Shown: positions 1-6,780 of the stretch, piece by piece
How positions within the stretch are numbered: position 1 is the first letter of the stretch
How the letters are laid out: each line of letters begins with the position of its first letter
Assembly: GCA_964614855.1 (NCBI GenBank)
Contig: CAZTMX010000117.1
Coordinates: 1-8,996 of the forward strand
DNA: 8,996 bases
From: CAWJHE01 sp964614855
GTDB lineage: Bacteria > Chloroflexota > Anaerolineae > Anaerolineales > UBA4823
Direction: 5' to 3'
Program-made: the position numbers and the translations under genes
The notes under the pieces: generated by a model
What the model was told of the DNA's origin: nothing
What the model saw: only the letters and a program-made list of their open reading frames with translations
The model's database searches: none

Positions 1-124
1 ATTTCTAATCTGTTGGCAATTTGGGCGTGTATTTTTGTCCGCTGGTAATTTTTCTAATCACTTCAACTTTTTTCCCCACATCTGAATAGACTCCTGCGCG
101 AATATTATTTGGAGGAAGCACGCA

Positions 125-1852
125 ATGAACCGAAGAGTATACCGATCACTGTTAAGCGTAACCATCCTCATAATGCTCATAAGCACAGCGTGCCGTCTGG
201 GCTCACCCGCTGCAACGGAAATTGCTCCGCAAGCGAATAAGGAGACTGCCACCCAGGAGGTGGTTGTTACAGAGGTTGTCCAACCCACGGTGGTGGTTTC
301 AGGCGCAATCTCCAGTCTGGATGATCTGGAAAGAGCGGTCGTTTACATAGAAGCACAGGGTTCTTATCGCGACCCGTCCGAAGGTTGGCAGGTCAATGTC
401 GGTGGGAGTGGGACGGGTTTTATTATCGATCCATCTGGCATCGCGGTGACCAACAATCATGTGGTGGCTGGTTCATCCACGCTGAAGGTGTGGTTATCAG
501 GGGAGACTGTGCCTCGCATGGCAAAGGTGCTGGGTGTGGCGGAGTGTTCCGACCTGGCTGTGATCCAAATAGAAGGAGTAGATTTTCCATACCTGGAGTG
601 GTACCAGGGCGATATCAAGGTTGGAAAGGACGTCTTTACGGCGGGTTATCCGATCAGCGGAGCGGGGATCGGGTATTCGCTAACCAAGGGGATCATTTCA
701 AAGAAGAGCGGCAGCGTGGATTGGACAGTTGCTTCTGTTGACCAGATTATTGAACACACTGCAAAGGTGAACCCAGGCAACTCGGGCGGTCCCCTGGTGG
801 ATGAAAATGCCAGGGTGATCGGTGTCAACTTCGGCTTTACCGAGACCTTGGACCAGAATTATGCTGTCGAGCGGGATGAAGCCATCGCTGTGATCAACCA
901 ACTGCGCACCGGTGTGGATATTGACTCGCTGGGGGTCAACGGCGTTGCGGTAAGCGGGGATCTTTCTGGCAACCAGGTGACCGGGGTGTGGGTGCGTTCG
1001 GTCAAATCGGGTTCACCGGCAGATAAGGCGCGCATTCAAGCAGGAGATATCCTCATCGAGATGGAAAACCGTGTATTAGATGATGGCACATTGGGAGGCT
1101 ATTGCGAAGTCATCCGATCCCATAACATAAATGACACATTGAATGTGACTGTGATCCGCTCGGATACCCTGGAATTGCTGGAAGGGCAATTCAATGGGCG
1201 TGAGTTGGCAGTAGTCGGTGCGCTTGAAGGCGGGCAGACGCAGACTGCGGATGGTTCGGGAAGTCCTTACGAGGCCAACCCCGATGCAGTGAACTCAGGG
1301 GAGTACTTTTTCACTACCGAGTTTCAAAATGCGGAAAACTGGTACCCGGTCACCATACCCGAGACGGAGAATTACGAAGCTTTCACTCAGGATGGGTTGT
1401 TGTACATCGAGGTTAATAACCGGGACACGACGGTATTGACTTTCTACGATCTGGATATCACCAACCCGGATGTGAGAATTGACGCCGGTGTAGAAACTGT
1501 GGGTGGGCCGAATAGAAACAACATCAGCCTGGCATGCCGCGCAACCAATGAGGGTTGGTATGAATTCAGCATGAACAGCGGGGGATACTGGTATATCTGG
1601 AAATACCAGGATGGCCGTTATGTGGAGTTAGCTAATGGCGCATCGTATGCGATCAATCTGCAAAAAGCCATGAACACACTCACTGCAACCTGTATCGGTC
1701 GTGAACTTACCTTTTATGTAAACGGTACGGAAATGGGATCAGTGCAAGACAACAGCTTTAAAGGCGGCGGTCAGGTGGGCGTGTCAGTCAGCACATTTGA
1801 CGTAGCTGGCGCGGCAGTAGAATTTGATTGGCTGACGGCGGCAGTGCCGTAG
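125..1852 (+). CDS. HtrA/trypsin-like serine protease lipoprotein with PDZ and C-terminal concanavalin-like domain
   Basis: This is a predicted exported, membrane-anchored serine endopeptidase of 575 aa, probably for quality control or processing of envelope proteins. The N-terminus has basic residues (MNRR), a hydrophobic stretch and a lipobox-like STA-C ending at Cys23. An A/T/Q/V-rich linker follows to about residue 60. The protease fold covers about 65-260, with a visible triad: His112 (TNNHVV), Asp143 (SDLAVI) and Ser220 (GNSGGPL). A PDZ-like domain covers about 270-355 (GSPADKA, then IQAGDIL). The last ~180 residues (about 392-575) resemble the LamG/DUF1080 concanavalin-like beta-sandwich (FTTEFQNAENW near the start, ELTFYVNG near the end), perhaps for glycan or surface binding. 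The start is ATG 125 with GGAGG at 111-115. The gene stands alone on the + strand and converges on recN. The protease call is firm; the C-terminal domain call rests on pattern only. Confidence 0.9.
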   Translation: MNRRVYRSLLSVTILIMLISTACRLGSPAATEIAPQANKETATQEVVVTEVVQPTVVVSGAISSLDDLERAVVYIEAQGSYRDPSEGWQVNVGGSGTGFIIDPSGIAVTNNHVVAGSSTLKVWLSGETVPRMAKVLGVAECSDLAVIQIEGVDFPYLEWYQGDIKVGKDVFTAGYPISGAGIGYSLTKGIISKKSGSVDWTVASVDQIIEHTAKVNPGNSGGPLVDENARVIGVNFGFTETLDQNYAVERDEAIAVINQLRTGVDIDSLGVNGVAVSGDLSGNQVTGVWVRSVKSGSPADKARIQAGDILIEMENRVLDDGTLGGYCEVIRSHNINDTLNVTVIRSDTLELLEGQFNGRELAVVGALEGGQTQTADGSGSPYEANPDAVNSGEYFFTTEFQNAENWYPVTIPETENYEAFTQDGLLYIEVNNRDTTVLTFYDLDITNPDVRIDAGVETVGGPNRNNISLACRATNEGWYEFSMNSGGYWYIWKYQDGRYVELANGASYAINLQKAMNTLTATCIGRELTFYVNGTEMGSVQDNSFKGGGQVGVSVSTFDVAGAAVEFDWLTAAVP

Positions 1853-1854
1853 CC
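1830..1854. terminator. Bulged hairpin over the convergent protease/recN junction
   Basis: GGCT (1830-1833), a one-base bulge, then ACGGC (1835-1839) pairs with GCCGT (1846-1850) and AGCC (1851-1854) around a 6-nt loop. That gives 9 bp in total. The stem contains the protease stop codon (1850-1852) and ends 9 bp short of the recN stop. Neither side has a T-run, so this is not a canonical intrinsic terminator. It may act as a two-way 3'-end stem, or be chance in a GC-rich C-terminal coding stretch. Confidence 0.3.
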
Positions 1855-1862
1855 GCTTCCTG

Positions 1863-3599
1863 CTACAGGGATCGGGCAGATTGCAGCAGCTCGCGTGCCG
1901 ATTGCAGCGTGCCTTCGCTTACGCTGCCCATCATCTGAGCCAGCTCAACCAGCCGGGTTTGCCCTTCCAGTTGGCGCACCTGGGTGATCGTTCGACCAGA
2001 TTGGATTTGCTTTTCCACATGATAATGCTGCTGCCCGTAAGCTGCCAGTTGGGGCAGGTGGGTGATACATAAGACCTGGTGCTGCTGCGCCAGGTTTTTT
2101 AATTTCCTGCCGACAATTGCGCCTACGCGCCCGCCGATGCCCTGATCGATCTCATCAAAGATCAAAGTCGGCACCTGGTCCGCCAGCGCCAGCACATTCT
2201 TCAATGCCAGCATCAGGCGCGAGGTCTCACCGCCTGACGCGATTTTCACCAGGGGTTTGAACCCTTCACCCGGGTTGGGGGCGATCAAGAACTCCACCCG
2301 TTCCAGGCCGTCGGAGTAAAACGCAACGTTTTCGCCGGATGGTGTAGGTGCGCCGTCTGGATCTGTGTGCCTTTGAAAATCCACCTGGAACCTGGCGCCG
2401 GACATGCTCAAATCTTTGAGCTCAGTTTCAATGGCCATGGCCAGCTTCAGCGCGGCAGCACGCCGCTGCTCAGACAGCAAACTACCCAATTGCCCGATTT
2501 GCCCCAGCAGTGTCTTCTTTTCTTCCTGGATTTGCTCCAGGCGTTCGGATGCATGGGTGATCTCATCTAATTGCACCCTGGCGGTAGCTGCGTACTCCAG
2601 GATGGCGGGGATTGAAGTCCCGTATTTACGTTTCAAATTGTGGATCAAAGCCAGGCGTTCTTCGAGAAAATCCAGCCGGCGGGGGTTAAACTCGATTTCA
2701 TCCATATAGAGACGCAGGCTGCGCGCCAGCTCGGTAAGGTTTTCAAGCTGGTTCTGCGCGTTTTCAGATAGCGAAGCCTGGGTAGGATCGATACGCGCCA
2801 GGTTTGATAGGGCGCGCACCGCCTGTCCAAAGGCATCCAGAATGGATGATGTCTCTGGGCTGCCTTCGTCCAGTATCTGCAAAGCCTCCTGGGATAAGGA
2901 GGCCAGGTTTTCAGCATTTGCCAGGCGGTTTCGTTCATCGCGCAGTGCATCTTCTTCGCCGGGCTGCAGGCGTGCGCTCTCGATTTCGTTAATCTGGTAA
3001 TTTAGCATATCCGCGCGCCGCGCGGCATCCTGCTCCGATTCCTGCAGCCTTTTCCATTCCTTCTCGGCTTTTTGCAGCTGCTGGTATGCCGCGCGATAGG
3101 CTTGCAGTGCGGCGGGTAAGGAGGATGCGGGATCAGAAGCGGTATAGCGATCCAGCAAGTGGATGTGCTGGTTTACCCGCAGTAGCGACAGGTGTTCGGA
3201 TTGTCCGTGCAGGTCGATGAGGTATTCGCTCAGCTCCCGTAATATGCTGGCGCTCACACTCCTACCATTGACACGGGCGACGTTTCTGCCGTTGAGACGC
3301 AGCTCCCGGCTCAACGTCACCGTTTCATGCCCATCCAGAAGCTGTTCTTTTTCCAGGATAGCTACAACTTGCTGGCGTGAATATCCCTGGATCTGAAAGA
3401 CAGCCTCGATGGTTGCACGCTCTGCACCTGCGCGGATCTGTGCAGCCTCGGCTCTTCCACCCAGGATGGTTTCCACCGCGTCGATAATGATCGATTTCCC
3501 CGCTCCTGTTTCACCGGTAAAAATTGCCAGTCCAGGCAGGAATTGCAGCTCCAGGTTTTCAATAATCGCGAAATTTTCGATGCGCAACTCGCTGAGCAT
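1863..3599 (-). CDS. recN: DNA repair protein RecN (SMC-like ATPase)
   Basis: RecN is an SMC-family ATPase acting early in double-strand-break repair, on DNA ends in the cytoplasm. The 578-aa product is about family length. It starts MLSELRIENFAII, typical of RecN, with Walker A GETGAGKS at 29-36. A long central region rich in Glu, Gln, Arg and Leu (about 150-400) fits the antiparallel coiled coil. The C-terminal head has the ABC signature SGGET (about 455-459), Walker B TLIFDE (about 478-483) and THLPQ (about 513-517). I chose ATG 3599-3597 over an in-frame ATG 84 bp upstream because the family N-terminus begins here and AGGTG sits just before it. The start overlaps the upstream stop as TAATG, a sign of translational coupling. 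It is the last gene of the run. No LexA-type operator was recognised next to it. Confidence 0.96.
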   Translation of the reverse strand: MLSELRIENFAIIENLELQFLPGLAIFTGETGAGKSIIIDAVETILGGRAEAAQIRAGAERATIEAVFQIQGYSRQQVVAILEKEQLLDGHETVTLSRELRLNGRNVARVNGRSVSASILRELSEYLIDLHGQSEHLSLLRVNQHIHLLDRYTASDPASSLPAALQAYRAAYQQLQKAEKEWKRLQESEQDAARRADMLNYQINEIESARLQPGEEDALRDERNRLANAENLASLSQEALQILDEGSPETSSILDAFGQAVRALSNLARIDPTQASLSENAQNQLENLTELARSLRLYMDEIEFNPRRLDFLEERLALIHNLKRKYGTSIPAILEYAATARVQLDEITHASERLEQIQEEKKTLLGQIGQLGSLLSEQRRAAALKLAMAIETELKDLSMSGARFQVDFQRHTDPDGAPTPSGENVAFYSDGLERVEFLIAPNPGEGFKPLVKIASGGETSRLMLALKNVLALADQVPTLIFDEIDQGIGGRVGAIVGRKLKNLAQQHQVLCITHLPQLAAYGQQHYHVEKQIQSGRTITQVRQLEGQTRLVELAQMMGSVSEGTLQSARELLQSARSL

Positions 3600-4123
3600 T
3601 ATTTCACCTGGATGCCTTTTAGACGGTATAAGACCGAAGAAGGTATGCTGAAGAGATAAACCCCACGCCAGATCAGGCTCCACAAGACGGACATATAATT
3701 GCCGGATGCGAGTGCAAAATACAATAATTGAACGAGTTCCGGCAGTGCGCCAAGCGCAGCTGCAATGGCTGCGATTTGATAAATGCGGGTACTGCGTCGG
3801 CGGCGCAAGACGGCGCGCACTGCTTCTGCAATCACAACACCGGCGATCGGCGCCAGAAATAATGTAAAGAAGCCCAACATTGGGACAAACCGGCTGCCGA
3901 TATTTGACAGGACAAATGCAGTCAAGAAGACCAAAGGATAATCAAACCAGCGTGTGGTATCAAAAGCCTTTTGCAGGTTGCGTGTGCATTCTTTGCAACT
4001 GTAGCCTGTGGGGGTGAGCACTGCGCATTTTGGGCAGATCGGCTTTTCACAGGTTTTACAGCGCAGGCTAGTCTCAACTGTGGGGTGGTTGGCACAATAA
4101 AGGACCGGTGGGTTGTCGCTCAT
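3599..4123 (-). CDS. B-box-type zinc-finger membrane protein, unknown role
   Basis: This is a 174-aa protein with an N-terminal zinc-binding module and a hydrophobic C-terminal part. Potential ligands are C10, H13, C22, C25, C30, C33, C43 and C46, a Cys/His spacing like the B-box-type zinc fingers seen in bacterial membrane proteins. From about residue 60 there are three or four membrane segments (about 63-80, 82-104, 115-138, 145-165). A VLRRRRSTR stretch at about 105-113 forms a cytoplasmic basic loop. The ATG overlaps the NAD kinase stop as ATGA, with AGGA about 9 nt upstream. Its own stop overlaps the recN start, so the three genes look translationally coupled. Function is unknown; the finger could bind protein or RNA at the membrane. 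The gene and domain layout are clear, the role is not. Confidence 0.85.
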   Translation of the reverse strand: MSDNPPVLYCANHPTVETSLRCKTCEKPICPKCAVLTPTGYSCKECTRNLQKAFDTTRWFDYPLVFLTAFVLSNIGSRFVPMLGFFTLFLAPIAGVVIAEAVRAVLRRRRSTRIYQIAAIAAALGALPELVQLLYFALASGNYMSVLWSLIWRGVYLFSIPSSVLYRLKGIQVK

Positions 4124-4995
4124 CGGGAATTTCCTACAGATGGGTTTTGGCTCATATGTGGGGTAAGGTTGCGGTAAAAATAACCAGGATCCTGAAAACG
4201 CAAAAATTTTGCGCTGTGTTCGCTGGCCATGACATCAATCCTGTCGCCGTCCGCCAGGCCGATAGGCACCTGCCCATCCGGCGAAAGCACCGCCTGGTGG
4301 TCGGTATGAACGGTGATATTCAAAGCAGCGCCTTCGGGGAAAATGATCGCCCGGTCAATCGATAGGTGAGGCGCCACAGCTACCAACAGGATGTTGCGCA
4401 GTTCAGGCGGCAAGATCGGTCCCCCGGCAGCCAGGGCATAGGCGGTTGAGCCGGTGGCAGTCGCTGCGATTAATGCATCTGCAACATAGGTCGTCAGGAA
4501 GCGATCATCCACAAACGCAGTCAGGCGTACTGGGCGGACAATGTGTCCGCGGCTGACAACGATCTCGTTGAGTACATCCCAGGCGCCCAGGCGCTCGCCG
4601 GTGCGCCACTGCTCCGCACGCAGCATCATGCGCCTCTCAAACCAGAACTCCCCTTGTAAAAGTTGCGGCAGTGTTTCCTCCCACTGATCCTGGCGGATTT
4701 CCATCAGAAAACCAAAACGCCCCATGTTAATTCCCAGGATTGGGATGCCTAAAGGACCGCACAGGTGCCCAGCGCGCAGCATGGTGCCATCGCCGCCCAG
4801 GGCGATGAACAGATCAAATTTTCCTTGTTTGACGCTTTTCCGCAGGCTTTCATCGGATAGAGATCCAGATTGGGTGGAATAGCCGTGCTCTTTTAGAAAG
4901 GCTGCGATTTTAATGGCTTCCTGGAGACCCTCGTGTACCTGTGGGTGGGCGGCAATTGCTATCGAGTGAAATGAAGGGGGTTGGTCTGGCATCAT
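4120..4995 (-). CDS. nadK: NAD kinase (ATP/polyphosphate-dependent NAD+ phosphorylation)
   Basis: This enzyme phosphorylates NAD+ to NADP+ in the cytoplasm and is the source of NADPH for biosynthesis and redox defence. The 291-aa product is of normal length. Signature motifs are all present: GGDGT at 67-71, with GINMGRFGFL at 88-97; the NE pair at Asn143-Glu144; TGSTAY at 181-186, followed by the Gly-rich AAGGPILPP; and SPDGQ around Asp240. Two ATGs lie side by side (4995 and 4992). GGGA just upstream suits the second slightly better, so the true start may be one codon in. The gene follows the Cas4-like C-terminal ORF by 12 bp and overlaps the zinc-finger gene by 4 bp. A NAD kinase gene near recN is a common bacterial arrangement. 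Confidence 0.95.
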   Translation of the reverse strand: MMPDQPPSFHSIAIAAHPQVHEGLQEAIKIAAFLKEHGYSTQSGSLSDESLRKSVKQGKFDLFIALGGDGTMLRAGHLCGPLGIPILGINMGRFGFLMEIRQDQWEETLPQLLQGEFWFERRMMLRAEQWRTGERLGAWDVLNEIVVSRGHIVRPVRLTAFVDDRFLTTYVADALIAATATGSTAYALAAGGPILPPELRNILLVAVAPHLSIDRAIIFPEGAALNITVHTDHQAVLSPDGQVPIGLADGDRIDVMASEHSAKFLRFQDPGYFYRNLTPHMSQNPSVGNSR

Positions 4996-5007
4996 GTTCC
5001 CATTATA

Positions 5008-5520
5008 TTACAGAAGTGTTTGATCACATGTGCTGCGGTACCCGCAGGCTTTACAGCGTTGAATATTTTCATGTGAGCGAGGGACCTGTTTTTTTCTGTG
5101 TAAGCTGTGAATTTCTGAGAGAAGCTCAAGCAGCGCTTTTTCCAATTGCGGTGTGTAATCGACAGCAAAAGTGTGGTTTGCGTAATGCAAGATACCGTAT
5201 GCAGGCCGTTTGCCGTAATGTCTGTGTACCAACAGGCAATAGGCGGCCAGCTGGAAAATGTGTGCATCATAAGGCGCACCCCCGATCTGGCCTGTTTTGA
5301 CTTCAACCGGGATGAGTTGGCCTTTTTGTTCGACCAGGTAGTCTGGCTTGCCCACCAGGTTCAGCTCTGGGTCGTAAAGCGGTTGCTCCACAGGGCCCCA
5401 ATTCCTGGTGTCGCTGTAGATTATTCGCCCAGCTGGTAACCCAAGCGACCGGCGTTGCCGGTACGAATGCCAGAGCAGGATGGAGGCAATGAGAATCAGG
5501 GCTGCAGCAAGGTAAAGCAT
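5008..5520 (-). CDS. Cas4-like PD-(D/E)XK nuclease, C-terminal half with one membrane helix
   Basis: This 170-aa ORF carries the nuclease core of the Dna2/Cas4 type. Residues 1-17 form a hydrophobic helix followed by HSYRQRR, positive residues that place the rest in the cytoplasm. Visible catalytic elements are Asp60 (GKPDYLV), Glu73 and Lys75 (PVEVKTG), and Gln90-Tyr94 (QLAAY). Three C-terminal cysteines, C156, C159 and C165, match three of the four Fe-S ligands of Cas4-type nucleases. The fourth cysteine and the upstream motif-I histidine are missing here but present in the neighbouring ORF. Its ATG is not preceded by any Shine-Dalgarno sequence and lies 24 bp beyond the neighbour's TAA in the same frame, so it looks like the second part of one broken gene. 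It might be made by reinitiation. On its own it should lack an intact Fe-S site. Confidence 0.85.
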   Translation of the reverse strand: MLYLAAALILIASILLWHSYRQRRSLGLPAGRIIYSDTRNWGPVEQPLYDPELNLVGKPDYLVEQKGQLIPVEVKTGQIGGAPYDAHIFQLAAYCLLVHRHYGKRPAYGILHYANHTFAVDYTPQLEKALLELLSEIHSLHRKKQVPRSHENIQRCKACGYRSTCDQTLL

Positions 5521-5544
5521 TTCAAGAAATGGGGTGACGGTTGT

Positions 5545-5781
5545 TTAGATAATCTGGTTCGCAAAGTGGATGCTGATCAATATCAGCGCCAGGACAAACA
5601 GAATGAGCGCCAGGGTGGTGAGGCAGCTGCTTTTCAACACGGTTCTCCCGTGTTGGAAATGCAATTCCTGCCCTTCCACCATAGCAGACTGGTTGCCGGA
5701 TGGGATGCCCTGTTTTTGATACCACCAGGCGCGCTGGCAAAAAAGAAATGTGCCGATATCCGAAGCGCGTATGGTGCGCAT
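5545..5781 (-). CDS. Cas4-like nuclease, N-terminal half with one membrane helix
   Basis: This 78-aa ORF has the start of a Cas4-like protein: ASDIGTFLFCQRAWWY with Cys15 in the position of the first Fe-S cysteine, then GQELH with His41 like the motif-I histidine of RecB-type nucleases. Residues about 54-73 form a strongly hydrophobic helix preceded by basic residues (HGRTVLK), predicting an inside N-terminus. The ORF ends at TAA (5547-5545) just after the helix, before any D/E-x-K core. The start ATG follows AGGAG, which overlaps the TAG stop of the Translin gene, at a rather long spacing of about 12 nt. The frame is the same as the downstream C-terminal half. Alone it cannot be a nuclease; a small membrane protein of independent function is possible but less likely. 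Confidence 0.75.
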   Translation of the reverse strand: MRTIRASDIGTFLFCQRAWWYQKQGIPSGNQSAMVEGQELHFQHGRTVLKSSCLTTLALILFVLALILISIHFANQII

Positions 5782-5796
5782 AAACAGGCAGGTCTC

Positions 5797-6423
5797 CTAC
5801 AGCCTATCTTCCAGGCGTTTCAAGCTGTGCTCCAATTGTTGCTGCCGCAGGCTGATGGTCAGATCGCCGCGGGTTTTTTCAGTTACTCCGCGCACAATAT
5901 CCGTCAGGCGGCGAAGACCACCGGTAATCGCATCTGGATAATCCATGGTGATCAGTACACCGTATATATCATCCATATAGCTGAGCAAGCGCTCCGCCTC
6001 CTGGGAGTGCCCAACGCGCAAGATATCCAGGCAGCGGCGCCTCAGCTCGCCGGCAGCTTCAGCCAGGCCTTGCATATATGTGGCGGGCTCAAGTTGCAAA
6101 TCTTCAGGGTCAGGCAAACTGTCATCCAAAATCAACCCGTACACGATATTGGCTTCGGCGAACTCCTTCAGCGCATCCTGTGTGTATCCGGCAAAATACA
6201 GGTCGGGGTATGCTGCCAGGTTGGTGTGCAGGGATTCCACCAGCTCTCGCGCCTGGGATAAGTTTTGAAGCGCCAGTTCTCGCTCTTCACGGTGGACAGC
6301 GCGGATGGCATTGGCGCAAAACCGGATTAATGTACGGGTTTGCGAGAGGGCGTTATCGCGCGCTGCGGTACGAGCGTCAAAAGAGACTCTTAATCGATCA
6401 ACAATTTCTTCTATTTGATGCAT
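5797..6423 (-). CDS. Translin (TRAX/translin) family protein
   Basis: This all-helical 208-aa protein resembles the Translin family, whose members form octameric rings that bind single-stranded RNA/DNA; the TRAX subunits cut RNA (C3PO in eukaryotes, Trax-like proteins in archaea). Supporting stretches are FAGYTQDALKEFAEA (77-91), GLAEAAGELRRR (119-130) and DDIYGVLITMDYPDAITGGL (151-170), plus VRGVTEKTRGDL (177-188). The Glu87/Glu90 pair (E-x2-E) and Glu126 lie where TRAX has acidic active-site residues. The aspartate that follows the conserved Tyr in TRAX (VYDG) is a glycine here (IYGV), so ribonuclease activity cannot be assumed. That alignment is from memory. The ATG is 2 bp after the DUF3467 stop with only a weak GGA upstream, so it is probably coupled. 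It is followed by the Cas4-like gene. Confidence 0.85.
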   Translation of the reverse strand: MHQIEEIVDRLRVSFDARTAARDNALSQTRTLIRFCANAIRAVHREERELALQNLSQARELVESLHTNLAAYPDLYFAGYTQDALKEFAEANIVYGLILDDSLPDPEDLQLEPATYMQGLAEAAGELRRRCLDILRVGHSQEAERLLSYMDDIYGVLITMDYPDAITGGLRRLTDIVRGVTEKTRGDLTISLRQQQLEHSLKRLEDRL

Positions 6424-6425
6424 TT

Positions 6426-6758
6426 TTATTGTCCAGGGTCATTTGGTTTTTCATGCGGACGGAACAGCTCATCTGCGAGGGTAGGATTGCCGGGTATCTT
6501 GATTTCCCCAAAGGCTGCTTCGTATCTTGCCAGGTTTTCATTCAACGCCTGCGCAAATAGCTTTGCGCTGAGAGGAGACATCACAACGCGGGAAGTCACC
6601 TGTGCAGGCGGACCCCCGGGAAGGATATGTGCAAAATCAAAAACCAGCTCGGAGATTGAATGTGCAATTCGCACCAGGTTGACGTACTCGATTGCCAGAT
6701 CGGCAGCATAGTTAAACGCCGGCATCTGAGCAGCGCCGCGCGGAGGAAGGTTGGTCAT
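6426..6758 (-). CDS. DUF3467 family protein
   Basis: This is a small soluble 110-aa protein without membrane segments. It shows the DUF3467 pattern: EYVNLVRIAHSISELVFDF (24-42) followed by a Pro-Gly turn, then TSRVVMSPLSAKLFAQALNE (55-74) and ARYEAAFGEI (77-86), with a variable Pro-rich tail. The biochemical role of DUF3467 is not established. The start ATG 6758 has a strong AGGAGG only 4 nt upstream, and that site sits in a spacer able to form two competing hairpins. It lies between ssb (71 bp upstream) and the Translin gene (2 bp downstream), so it shares a transcript with nucleic-acid genes; any link in function is inference. Confidence 0.85.
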   Translation of the reverse strand: MTNLPPRGAAQMPAFNYAADLAIEYVNLVRIAHSISELVFDFAHILPGGPPAQVTSRVVMSPLSAKLFAQALNENLARYEAAFGEIKIPGNPTLADELFRPHEKPNDPGQ

Positions 6759-6763
6759 TGAGC

Positions 6764-6780
6764 CTCCTGAATGACAGGAG
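6764..6780 (-). promoter_or_regulatory. Hairpin sequestering the DUF3467 ribosome-binding site
   Basis: In the - strand RNA, CUCCUG (6780-6775) pairs perfectly with CAGGAG (6769-6764) around the 5-nt loop UCAUU. The right arm contains most of the AGGAGG ribosome-binding site, so this fold would block initiation. The left arm is shared with the longer upstream hairpin, so the two cannot form together. Confidence 0.4.

Larger units (their letters stand above)
5008..5781 (-). pseudogene. Whole Cas4-like locus: one reading frame interrupted by a single TAA
   Basis: Reading through the TAA at 5547-5545 joins the two ORFs, with eight sense codons (TTVTPFLE) between them, into a product of about 257 aa. 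It would have helix 1, a short outside loop, helix 2 and then the nuclease core, with all four cysteines, His, Asp, Glu-x-Lys and Gln-x3-Tyr present. The positive-inside signals on both sides agree with a hairpin topology that leaves both nuclease parts in the cytoplasm. Options are a recent nonsense mutation, a sequence or assembly error, stop readthrough, or a true two-subunit membrane nuclease. No frameshift is needed. The rest of the frame shows no decay, which favours a recent or artefactual stop, or a working split, over an old pseudogene. Confidence 0.6.

Noticed and set aside
58..288. 76-aa open frame on the - strand at the left edge
   Set aside because: It covers the upstream region and signal-peptide coding part of the protease and has no recognisable feature of its own.
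3600..3683. Extension of RecN by 28 residues to an upstream ATG
   Set aside because: The extension lies inside the zinc-finger gene in another frame and does not look like RecN; MLSELRIENF is the family start and has its own ribosome-binding site.
5545..5547. Programmed stop readthrough at the Cas4-like TAA
   Set aside because: The context is UAA followed by ACA, not the leaky UGA-C type, and no stimulating stem was seen downstream; kept only as a minor option in the split-gene finding.
5008..5781. Cas4 as part of a CRISPR adaptation module
   Set aside because: No repeat-spacer array and no cas1 or cas2 is visible; the neighbours are housekeeping and repair genes, so a solo Cas4-like nuclease fits better.
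5455..6261. 268-aa open frame on the + strand
   Set aside because: It starts with TTG without a ribosome-binding site, is antisense to the well-supported Cas4-like and Translin genes, and its product resembles no family I know.
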